Positions 1 to 5,607 of a stretch of 7,485 nt of DNA are shown here, piece by piece. The stretch lies in the NCBI GenBank assembly GCA_024699205.1, contig JAILQA010000311.1:1-7485 (forward strand), given 5' to 3'. The DNA comes from Treponema sp. Lineage in GTDB: Bacteria > Spirochaetota > Spirochaetia > Treponematales > Treponemataceae. The first letter of the stretch is position 1, and each line of letters starts with the position of its first letter. The notes under the pieces were generated by a model that saw nothing but the letters and a program-made list of their open reading frames with translations, was not told the DNA's origin and ran no database searches. The translations under genes were made by a program, and so were the position numbers.

Positions 1-437
1 AAGTAACTTATGACGGGCGGACTGCACTTTCAAACAGAAAAGAAATCATGCTGCCCTTTGCAATGAATGATACTTCTCTTTTGTCGAGTGCAGCTAGAAG
101 TCCAAATCGCAATGCTTCGACCTGGCAGCCTGAAGAGAAAAAAGTTTTCCCTGATTTTGTAGTTGTAAAGAAGAGTGAAAAAATTATTGCAGAGAAGCCT
201 TTGGAGAGCGATGAAAAAGCAGAACAAATCCTTGTAAAATTACGTGCCTGGAGAAAAAGAAAGGCGGATGATATGAACGTTCCGCCCTATGTAATTTTTA
301 ATGATAAAACCCTTTATGACATTGCTGCAAAAAAGCCAAAGTCAAAATCTGATTTGTTTAAAATCTACGGCTTGGGCAATGTAAAAGTGGAAAACTTTGG
401 AACATCTATTATAGAGGTTGTTTCTGACTGCCTCTAA
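1..437 (+). CDS. recQ: RecQ-family ATP-dependent DNA helicase, C-terminal part (5' end outside window)
   Basis: The frame is open from base 3 with no stop, so the gene starts upstream; 144 residues are visible. The first residues (VTYDGRTALSNRKEIMLP) resemble the end of the RQC winged-helix domain, where RecQ proteins usually read 'lT.kGr.vL.g...v.l'. A charged, probably flexible linker follows. From about base 210 comes an HRDC domain: LRAWRKRKADDMNVPPYVIF, then TLYDIA, then LFKIYGLGNVKVENFG, the usual HRDC pattern of an Arg/Lys-rich first helix, 'PpyvIF', 'tL..iA' and 'L..i.GlG..K...yG'. RecQ unwinds recombination and repair intermediates in the 3'-5' direction, and HRDC helps bind DNA. The helicase motor motifs lie outside the window, so the RecQ name is inferred from RQC plus HRDC; another HRDC protein is less likely. 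It converges on the DUF1015 gene with an 18-base gap. Confidence 0.82.
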   Translation, partial: VTYDGRTALSNRKEIMLPFAMNDTSLLSSAARSPNRNASTWQPEEKKVFPDFVVVKKSEKIIAEKPLESDEKAEQILVKLRAWRKRKADDMNVPPYVIFNDKTLYDIAAKKPKSKSDLFKIYGLGNVKVENFGTSIIEVVSDCL

Positions 438-444
438 AATAGAT
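404..444. terminator. Long imperfect inverted repeat at recQ/DUF1015 convergent junction, putative bidirectional terminator
   Basis: Arms at 404-417 (ATCTATTATAGAGG) and 431-444 (CCTCTAAAATAGAT) pair over 13 of 14 positions with one A-A mismatch and a 13-base loop. The structure covers the end and stop codon of recQ and reaches to within 12 bases of the DUF1015 stop. A fold of this kind works on either strand, which fits termination of two convergent transcripts. There is no clear U-run after either arm, so it may instead be an RNA 3'-end stabiliser. The pairing is seen directly; the function is inferred. Confidence 0.5.
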
Positions 445-455
445 ATTCATCGCTG

Positions 456-1790
456 CTAAAAGAGTTTGCGGCATTCCAGGTAAAAGCGTTTCTCGTCGGC
501 TTCACCCATAGAGAAGCTTTTTCTTGGAAGTGGTCCGCGTCCGTTAATTGTCTCAAAGAAAGAGTCTTTAGCAATTGGTGGAAGTAATATTCCAGTTGAC
601 TTTGCCTGTGCTCCCAGTCGGAATACTTCATCGGCTCCGTGAATATAGTCGATCTCCACAGTTGGCTCCGATTCTGCTTCTGTTTTAAGGAAATCGTCAA
701 TCAAGGGCTGAAGTCTGGAAACGGCAAGCTCTTTTATTTCTGTCGAAAGAAGAAGATATTTTTGTTTTCCCTTGGAATCCAGATAAGCAAATCCAAAGTC
801 TGCTGATGATTTTTTTACAGCCTCTTCCAGTTCTGTTGCTGTCGCTTTTTCGGAAACTTTACCTTCTAACTGCTGACAAAGTTTAGCAACCAGTTTTTCG
901 GTGTCGATATTAAAAATAACGCGGTGAATTGGTTCAAAGGTAAGACCATCGTCATAAATATTTACGATTTCAATCAAAGCATATCGAACCGGACAGTTTT
1001 TAAGTTCAGAAGCACTTGCACCTTTTGCTTTGAGTTCTTCTTTATATTCATCCCAAACAGCTTTTGCCGTTGCAAGAGAATGATTTCCGTCCCCTACAGC
1101 AAAGAGGAAGGTCGAACCGTCAGAAGAAGTATTTTTTTCGGCAATTTTATTTATAGCATCAGTTAATGCATTTATTTCTTCGGAACTTTCTACAGCCCAG
1201 CCTTTTATTGAACCGCCATTGTTCATCAATTGTCCCTGATAAAGAGGATTTTTATTTTTTGCAAGCTGTCCAATGCCTTCTACAAGAAGCTTATCCTTAT
1301 CATTTACTAAAAGCATGATGTGAGGAAGTTCAAGTGGTGCGCCTTTTCTAATTTCCTTGCGCGGTGGAATACGGTCAACAATGGTTGCCTCAGTTGCACG
1401 AATATTTGCTTTTGAAAAAGGTTTCCAGTCATAAGTTTCCAAATCAATCTGAGCGACAAGACCTTTTCTTGTTCTGCCGAATGCCGTCGTTCGTTCAAGA
1501 TAGACAAAGCATTTTTTTGCAGGTGCAAATACACCGGCAGAAAGATAGTCCTTCATAGTCTTTCGTATTTTTTCAATTCTCTGAGTCTTGTCTGGTGAAG
1601 AAAGATAAACCTCTGGAAGAATTAAATTTAAGGTTGAAGGAGAAGTTCCCACATTTTCTTCTGCTTTTTTCCAGTAATTTTTATCCTGTGTGTACTGATC
1701 GCAGGCAATAACAGACCATTTTGATAAATCAACTTGTGCCGGAAGTAATATTTCCGGGATTTGTAATCCGAATTCTTCAATGTTTTTCAT
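456..1790 (-). CDS. DUF1015 family protein (444 aa)
   Basis: This is a full-length member of the DUF1015 family (COG4198-like), a cytosolic family without a firmly assigned reaction. Recognisable family blocks include WSVIACDQYTQDKNYW (residues 25-40), RAT at 131-133, VGDGNHSLATAKAVWDE (232-248), GLTFEPIHRVIF (282-293), DYIHGADEV (381-389) and a C-terminal block ending in PRKSFSMGEADEKRF. The DGNHS motif resembles the DGHHR motif of ParB-like serine kinases (SerK type), so a phosphotransfer or nucleotide-handling role is conceivable, but this is only motif similarity. In other bacteria I recall relatives beside serine-biosynthesis genes; none is visible here. The ATG at 1788-1790 is preferred because the protein starts with the conserved family N-terminus. 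It has no Shine-Dalgarno sequence, and a -10-like TATACT lies 7 bases upstream, so translation may be leaderless. It is divergent from rpoN and convergent with recQ. Confidence 0.85.
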   Translation of the reverse strand: MKNIEEFGLQIPEILLPAQVDLSKWSVIACDQYTQDKNYWKKAEENVGTSPSTLNLILPEVYLSSPDKTQRIEKIRKTMKDYLSAGVFAPAKKCFVYLERTTAFGRTRKGLVAQIDLETYDWKPFSKANIRATEATIVDRIPPRKEIRKGAPLELPHIMLLVNDKDKLLVEGIGQLAKNKNPLYQGQLMNNGGSIKGWAVESSEEINALTDAINKIAEKNTSSDGSTFLFAVGDGNHSLATAKAVWDEYKEELKAKGASASELKNCPVRYALIEIVNIYDDGLTFEPIHRVIFNIDTEKLVAKLCQQLEGKVSEKATATELEEAVKKSSADFGFAYLDSKGKQKYLLLSTEIKELAVSRLQPLIDDFLKTEAESEPTVEIDYIHGADEVFRLGAQAKSTGILLPPIAKDSFFETINGRGPLPRKSFSMGEADEKRFYLECRKLF

Positions 1791-1797
1791 AATTTAG

Positions 1798-1803
1798 AGT
1801 ATA
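1798..1803 (-). promoter_or_regulatory. Putative -10 box of the DUF1015 gene
   Basis: On the minus strand TATACT ends 7 bases before the ATG, so transcription would begin about one base ahead of the start codon. A matching -35 is weak: the hexamer at 17-base spacing (1821-1826) reads TAGCAC on the minus strand and coincides with the rpoN -10 region. The box is seen; its activity is inferred. Confidence 0.4.
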
Positions 1804-1821
1804 CAGTTTGATTTGATTTTG

Positions 1822-1830
1822 TGCTACAAT
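1822..1830 (+). promoter_or_regulatory. Extended -10 promoter of rpoN
   Basis: TGCTACAAT matches the extended -10 consensus TGnTATAAT at all but one base. The -35 at 17-base spacing (1802-1807) is poor, as is common for extended -10 promoters. Predicted transcription start is near 1837, about 11 bases before the ATG at 1848. An alternative is TTGATT (1808-1813), 17 bases, TTATAT (1831-1836). Either choice argues against translation from the GTG at 1821. Confidence 0.5.
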
Positions 1831-1838
1831 TTATATAT

Positions 1839-1842
1839 AGGA
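1839..1842 (+). promoter_or_regulatory. Ribosome binding site that fixes the rpoN start
   Basis: AGGA ends 5 bases before the ATG at 1848. The longer open frame beginning with GTG at 1821 has no such element and would place the start codon inside the promoter. The nine extra residues (MLQFIYRIV) also do not resemble an RpoN N-terminus. Confidence 0.6.
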
Positions 1843-1847
1843 TAGTT

Positions 1848-3269
1848 ATGGAACAGAAGCAGGTTCAGCGTCAAGCACAGCGACAGGTTCAGAAAATGTC
1901 TCAACGCCAGATTCAGGCAGTCTCTTTTCTTGGGATGGGAAGCAAGGAACTGAGTGCCGAAATCTATAGGTTTGCAAGTGAAAATCCTGCTCTTGAAATT
2001 GTAAAAGACCGTTCCGTATCTTTTTCCGCAGTTGAAAAATCTAATGATTTTGCAAAGATTCTTGAAGCCCGCGAAGATTACGGTGAAACCTTGCAGCAGC
2101 ATCTTATGTCGCAGATAAATATGATGAATCTGTCAAAGGATGAAGTGTCGGTTTGCCAGGCCCTTATTTATAATCTTGATAAAAACGGCTGTTATGGTTC
2201 AATGCTTGCTCCTGAATCCCTACTTGATAAAAGCCGCCCCCAACAAAACAAACAACTTCTCGAAAAATGCATGGATATTGTTCAGCACCTTGATCCTGTT
2301 GGAACCTGTTGCAAAAGTCCGGAAGAAAGTCTTTTTGTTCAGGCAAAAATCAAAGGAGATGCTTCCGAACTTACACTTTTTATTTTGGATGGTCATCTGG
2401 AACTTTTAAATCCACCGCAAGCCGAAAAGGTTGTACAGAATCTTAAAGATTTTCAGAAAAAATGGCATTCTAAAAAGTTTGCTTCACAGATTCTTTTGGA
2501 CAAAATTGATTATGATGAGTTTGATACTCAGGATTCCATAGATTACATCTTAAAACTCAATCCTCGTCCTGCTCAGAATTATATTTCTGATGTCAATGAT
2601 GCCCAATTCAACCGGCCGGATGTTATCCTTACAGTTACTAAGGAAGATGGCTATCTGGCTGCAGATGATTATTCCAAAGGCCAAATTTGCGGAGGAAAAG
2701 GTTATTATTTCCAGATAAAATATGCTTCTGGTATTTTGCCGGAAGTAAGAATTTCACCAGAATATATGTATGACAAAGCCGCAGTAGAAAAAGCAAAAGA
2801 GTTTATTGCCAATCTTCAGTACAGAGAATCTTCAATAGTTTTGCAGGGTTGTGCAATCGTAAAATTCCAAAAAGATTTTTTTGAAAAAGGTCCCGGACAT
2901 CTGAATGTTCTTACCCGCCGTCAGGTTGCCAATATGCTGGGAATTCACGAATCTACAGTTTCCAGAATGTCTTCTAAAAAGAACAGCAAATATATCCAGA
3001 CCGACTGGGGCCTTTTTCCGGCCAGTTTTTTCTTTTCTTCCGGGGTAAAAAGCACAGATGGAAAAGAGAAAATTTCTGCCGCAGTAATTAAAGAAAAAAT
3101 TCAGGAATATCTCTCGACCATGCAGGCAGCCGGACCAGATGGAAAGAGCGAAAAAATATCCGATTCCAAACTTGCTGAATATCTGAATCAGCAGGGAATT
3201 AAAATTGCCCGTCGTACAGTTGCAAAATACCGTTCACAGATTGGAATAAGTAATTCCTATAAAAGATAA
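1848..3269 (+). CDS. rpoN: RNA polymerase sigma-54 factor RpoN (473 aa)
   Basis: Sigma-54 directs RNA polymerase to -24/-12 promoters and needs an AAA+ enhancer-binding activator to open them. All three regions are present. Region I, glutamine-rich and activator-responsive, spans about residues 1-50 and ends in the typical ENPALE. The core-binding region has HLDPVGTCCKSPEESLFVQ (147-165), matching the usual 'lDPpGvgAr...E.L..Q', and LNPRPA (237-242). The DNA-binding region has a helix-turn-helix around 355-375 with LGIHESTVSR, close to the family's 'lgmHeSTVSR', then KYIQT and FFFSSGV. The RpoN box ARRTVAKYR is intact at 454-462, 11 residues from the C-terminus. Length is within the normal range. 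ATG 1848 is chosen over an upstream GTG because of the ribosome binding site and promoter position. No activator gene is in the window. The gene is probably monocistronic or followed by the DUF624 gene after 63 bases. Confidence 0.97.
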   Translation: MEQKQVQRQAQRQVQKMSQRQIQAVSFLGMGSKELSAEIYRFASENPALEIVKDRSVSFSAVEKSNDFAKILEAREDYGETLQQHLMSQINMMNLSKDEVSVCQALIYNLDKNGCYGSMLAPESLLDKSRPQQNKQLLEKCMDIVQHLDPVGTCCKSPEESLFVQAKIKGDASELTLFILDGHLELLNPPQAEKVVQNLKDFQKKWHSKKFASQILLDKIDYDEFDTQDSIDYILKLNPRPAQNYISDVNDAQFNRPDVILTVTKEDGYLAADDYSKGQICGGKGYYFQIKYASGILPEVRISPEYMYDKAAVEKAKEFIANLQYRESSIVLQGCAIVKFQKDFFEKGPGHLNVLTRRQVANMLGIHESTVSRMSSKKNSKYIQTDWGLFPASFFFSSGVKSTDGKEKISAAVIKEKIQEYLSTMQAAGPDGKSEKISDSKLAEYLNQQGIKIARRTVAKYRSQIGISNSYKR

Positions 3270-3297
3270 TTCTTGCCTTTAATGCGATAAAATCCCC

Positions 3298-3326
3298 TTG
3301 TTTCATTCGACATTTTTTTTTATCAT
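3298..3326 (+). promoter_or_regulatory. Putative sigma-70 promoter of the DUF624 gene, start site at the ATG
   Basis: TTGTTT (3298-3303), a 17-base spacer containing a run of nine T's, then TATCAT (3321-3326). Six bases separate the -10 from the ATG at 3333, which places the expected first transcribed base on the A of the start codon. No Shine-Dalgarno sequence is present in this T-rich stretch. The spacing is seen directly; leaderless transcription is inferred. Confidence 0.5.
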
Positions 3327-3332
3327 ATCTTT

Positions 3333-4052
3333 ATGAGTTTTTTCACAATTTTAAAAAAGATTGCAAAAGCCTTTCTAGTGAACTTATTATGGCTGATTTT
3401 TAGTATTCCTGTAATTACAATCGGTGCCGCAACTAGCGCCGCTTTTTCCCTTACCTTAAAAATATTGAATGACAAAGAAGGCAATGTTGCAAAAATGTTT
3501 GTAAAAGCCTTTAAATCAAACTTTAAACAGGGCACGATAATGTGGTGTATTACAGCTCCATGTATTTGTGCCTGCTATCTGATTTGGAATTATATTATAA
3601 AAGATGGTGACGCCCATTTTCTGATTAAAATTGCAGCAGTCGCACTCACAGTGATTTCTATCTGTGTTAATCTATATTCCTATTCTATTCTTAGCCGTTA
3701 CGAAAATCCCTTAAAAAAGACAATCCTCAATTCCACAGTAATTTGCATGCTTTATATCTGGCGAACTGCAGTGATTTGCGCTCTTATTGCGGTAGAGTGT
3801 ATCCTGATTTTCTTAAACCGCTGGACTATGATTGCAGGCCTTTTATTTGGACCTGAATTAATCATTTTTACGATTACAATCCTGTCAAAAAAGATTTTCC
3901 AGTCAATTGAAAAAAACGGCGGTGTGATTGTTCCAGCTGCTTCAACATCTGATGAGTCTTCTGTTGATGAGGAAGAAACAGATAGCGAAGATGATGAAGA
4001 TGATGAAGATGATGAATCGGGTGAAGATGATGAATCTGAGGATTCTGACTAG
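3333..4052 (+). CDS. DUF624/YesL-like membrane protein with highly acidic C-terminal tail (239 aa)
   Basis: An integral membrane protein of unknown role. The N-terminal segment NLLWLIFSIPVITIGAATSA (17-36), followed by VAKMFVKAFKSNFKQG (52-67), matches the DUF624 pattern 'lW..fslPvvTiG.at.A' plus 'F...Fk.NFkq'. Five hydrophobic segments are visible at about residues 14-37, 69-88, 96-120, 135-161 and 165-184, the usual number for this family. Relatives in Firmicutes often sit beside carbohydrate ABC transporter or glycan-utilisation genes; here the neighbours are rpoN and glnA, which gives no functional link. The last 34 residues (206-239) contain 24 Asp/Glu and 7 Ser with no Lys/Arg. I do not recall this tail as part of DUF624, and it is partly encoded by a 9-base tandem repeat. 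Start ATG 3333 has no ribosome binding site and a promoter-like element ends 6 bases upstream. Confidence 0.8.
   Translation: MSFFTILKKIAKAFLVNLLWLIFSIPVITIGAATSAAFSLTLKILNDKEGNVAKMFVKAFKSNFKQGTIMWCITAPCICACYLIWNYIIKDGDAHFLIKIAAVALTVISICVNLYSYSILSRYENPLKKTILNSTVICMLYIWRTAVICALIAVECILIFLNRWTMIAGLLFGPELIIFTITILSKKIFQSIEKNGGVIVPAASTSDESSVDEEETDSEDDEDDEDDESGEDDESEDSD
3987..4031 (+). repeat. 9-base in-frame tandem repeat (GAAGATGAT) encoding the acidic tail
   Basis: Three perfect consecutive copies of GAAGATGAT occupy 3987-4013 (Glu-Asp-Asp each), and a fourth perfect copy lies at 4023-4031 after a 9-base interruption encoding Glu-Ser-Gly. Because the unit is a multiple of three, slippage would lengthen or shorten the tail without breaking the frame. 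Confidence 0.85.
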
Positions 4053-4053
4053 T

Positions 4054-4112
4054 AAAAACGCATAAAACCTGCAAAAAATCCGTAAAAATCTGCTAAAAGC
4101 AATCATTTTTTT
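4054..4112. promoter_or_regulatory. Helically phased A-tracts upstream of the glnA promoter (predicted curved DNA)
   Basis: A-runs lie at 4054-4058, 4064-4067, 4073-4078, 4084-4088 and 4095-4098, with centres 9.5-10.5 bases apart, close to one helical turn. A T-run at 4106-4112 follows and leads into the -35 box. A-tracts phased this way are known to bend DNA and can act as UP-like elements for RNA polymerase. Phasing is seen directly; bending and activation are inferred. Confidence 0.6.
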
Positions 4113-4139
4113 GACAATTCAACATTCCTCCCTTAAAAT
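4111..4139 (+). promoter_or_regulatory. Near-consensus sigma-70 promoter of glnA
   Basis: TTGACA (4111-4116) is a perfect -35; after a 17-base spacer comes TAAAAT (4134-4139), one base from the -10 consensus. The predicted start is near 4146, giving a leader of about 27 bases with a strong ribosome binding site. This is the best promoter in the window and suggests high constitutive expression. Confidence 0.8.
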
Positions 4140-4161
4140 TAAATAATAACAAACTTTTAAG
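4132..4161. promoter_or_regulatory. Dyad centred on the predicted glnA transcription start, possible operator
   Basis: CTTAAAA (4132-4138) and TTTTAAG (4155-4161) are exact inverted copies 16 bases apart. The dyad centre (about 4146.5) falls on the predicted +1 and the left arm overlaps the -10. It could be a repressor site, but in such AT-rich DNA a 7-base match can be chance. Confidence 0.25.
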
Positions 4162-4168
4162 AAGAGGA
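4162..4168 (+). promoter_or_regulatory. Strong ribosome binding site of glnA
   Basis: AAGAGGA ends 4 bases before the ATG at 4173, within an A-rich spacer. It supports this start and, with the strong promoter, high expression. Confidence 0.8.
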
Positions 4169-4172
4169 AAAA

Positions 4173-5597
4173 ATGGCAAAAACAGCAAAAGATGTCATGC
4201 AGATGATTAAAGACAATGACATCAAAATGGTCGATTTTAAAATGGTTGATATTAACGGACAGTTCAGACACGTTACTATTCCCGCCCAAAACTTTAACGA
4301 AGATGTCATGAAGGATGGTGTCGGCTTTGATGCTTCCAACTACGGATATGCATTTGTTGAAAAATCTGACATGGTTTTTATTCCTGATCCTGATACCGCA
4401 TTGATAGATCCTTTCTGCGAGATTCCAACTCTTTCAATGACCGGTAATGCAATGATTATCGATTATCCTGAAAACCGTCCTCTCGCACAATATCCTCGAA
4501 ATATTGTTCTTGCTGCTGAAAAATACATGAAGGATTCTGGCATTGCAGATGAAATGCTTATTCTTCCTGAGTTTGAGTTCTATCTCTTTGATGATGTAGC
4601 CTGGGATGTTAGCCACAACCGTATTGCTGCAGAAATAGATGCAGATCAGGCTCCATGGAACACTTACAACCAAGGTTTTGGAAATGTAATTGGTTCACAA
4701 AAGGCTTATCATGTTGCAAAACCACTTGATACAAGCTTTGAATGTCGCAGCGAAATGTGTATGGAAATTGAAAAGGCTGGTATTCCTGTTAAGTATCACC
4801 ATCCAGAAGTTGGAGCTGCCGGACAGTTTGAAATTGAACCTAAGCTTGGAAAAATGAGCAAAATGGCAGACGGCACAATGATGATTAAATACATTATCCG
4901 TAATGTTGCTGCAAAATATGGAAAAACTGCAACCTTTATGCCAAAGCCTGTTTATAACGAAGCAGGAAGCGGAATGCACGTTCACATGCTCTTGCTCAAA
5001 AATGGCGAACCAGTTTTCAGTGATGATAATGGCTACTCACACTTAAGCCAGGATGCTCACTACTTTATGGGCGGACTTTTAAAACACATCAGCGCTTTGT
5101 GTGCTCTTACAAATCCAAGTACAAACTCTTTCAAACGACTTGGTCCTGGTTTTGAAGCTCCTGTTACTGTAGGTTATGCAACCTCTAACCGCTCGGCAGT
5201 TATTCGTATTCCAGCTTATGCAAAAACTCCAAAAATGCGCCGCTTTGAGCTCCGCAATCCTGATGCTACCTGTAATCCATACTTTGCTTATGCCGCAATT
5301 TTGATGGCTGGTCTTGATGGAATTAAAAATAAGATTGACCCACACAAAAATGGCTGGGGTCCTTATGATGTAAATCTTTACACTCTCAGCGACAAGGAAA
5401 AGAAAAAGCTTAAACAGCTTCCAACTCGCCTTGATGATGCTCTTGATGCTCTTGAAAAAGACCACGCTTTCTTAACAGAAGGCGGAGTTTTCCCTGAAGA
5501 ACTCCTCAAGAACTTTATCAAGACAAAACGGGCAGAATTAGCTAAGTTTAATGCAATTCCGCATCCTGCTGAGTTTGATTCATATTTTAACTGCTAG
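4173..5597 (+). CDS. glnA: Type I glutamine synthetase (474 aa)
   Basis: Catalyses ATP-dependent ligation of glutamate and ammonia to glutamine in the cytosol, normally as a dodecamer. The catalytic set is intact: metal-ligand glutamates E133/E135 (LPEFEFYLFD), E212 and E220 (HHPEVGAAGQFEIE), H269 (GSGMHVH), loop glutamate E328 (GPGFEAPV), N339/R340 (SNRSAVIRIP), and E359/R361 (RRFELRNPD). The KTATFMPKP signature is at 251-259. Y403 in NLYTL aligns with E. coli Tyr397, the adenylylation site, so the protein looks GSI-beta-like and could be adenylylated; no GlnE or GlnB gene is in the window. The conserved 'FDGSSI' loop reads FDASNYGYA (52-60): the ammonium-site Asp (D53) is kept but neighbouring residues differ. 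Length is close to the 469 residues of E. coli GlnA. A strong sigma-70-type promoter and ribosome binding site precede it, and it ends 9 bases before the convergent MATE gene. Confidence 0.97.
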   Translation: MAKTAKDVMQMIKDNDIKMVDFKMVDINGQFRHVTIPAQNFNEDVMKDGVGFDASNYGYAFVEKSDMVFIPDPDTALIDPFCEIPTLSMTGNAMIIDYPENRPLAQYPRNIVLAAEKYMKDSGIADEMLILPEFEFYLFDDVAWDVSHNRIAAEIDADQAPWNTYNQGFGNVIGSQKAYHVAKPLDTSFECRSEMCMEIEKAGIPVKYHHPEVGAAGQFEIEPKLGKMSKMADGTMMIKYIIRNVAAKYGKTATFMPKPVYNEAGSGMHVHMLLLKNGEPVFSDDNGYSHLSQDAHYFMGGLLKHISALCALTNPSTNSFKRLGPGFEAPVTVGYATSNRSAVIRIPAYAKTPKMRRFELRNPDATCNPYFAYAAILMAGLDGIKNKIDPHKNGWGPYDVNLYTLSDKEKKKLKQLPTRLDDALDALEKDHAFLTEGGVFPEELLKNFIKTKRAELAKFNAIPHPAEFDSYFNC

Positions 5598-5607
5598 ATT
5601 TGCAGTT
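5589..5607. terminator. Short hairpin at the glnA/MATE convergent junction, putative bidirectional terminator
   Basis: AACTGC (5589-5594) and GCAGTT (5602-5607) form a perfect 6-bp stem with a 7-base loop. The loop begins with the glnA stop codon and the right arm ends at the first base of the MATE stop codon. On the plus strand a moderately T-rich stretch follows, with no continuous U-run. Symmetry is seen; terminator activity is inferred and weak. Confidence 0.35.

Noticed and set aside
434..700. Other short open frames opposite or out of frame with the DUF1015, rpoN, glnA and MATE genes
   Set aside because: Each is fully overlapped by a well-supported gene and has low-complexity or cysteine/phenylalanine-rich composition typical of shadow frames.
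1812..1832. Possible sigma-54 promoter (minus-strand TAGCAC) between DUF1015 and rpoN
   Set aside because: No TTGC-type -12 element at the required spacing; only the -24 half loosely matches.
1821..1847. GTG at 1821 as the rpoN start, adding nine residues
   Set aside because: It would lie inside the extended -10, has no ribosome binding site, and the extra residues do not resemble RpoN; ATG 1848 has AGGA at good spacing.
3874..4074. Minus-strand histidine-rich open frame opposite the acidic tail
   Set aside because: It is the reverse complement of the Asp/Glu repeat (GAT/GAA codons read as His/Leu) and has no promoter or ribosome binding site.
4091..4112. TGCT-AAA-AGCA hairpin followed by T's as a terminator for the DUF624 gene
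   Set aside because: The stem is only 4 bp, the T-run is separated by a few bases and is better explained as part of the phased A/T-tracts leading to the glnA promoter.
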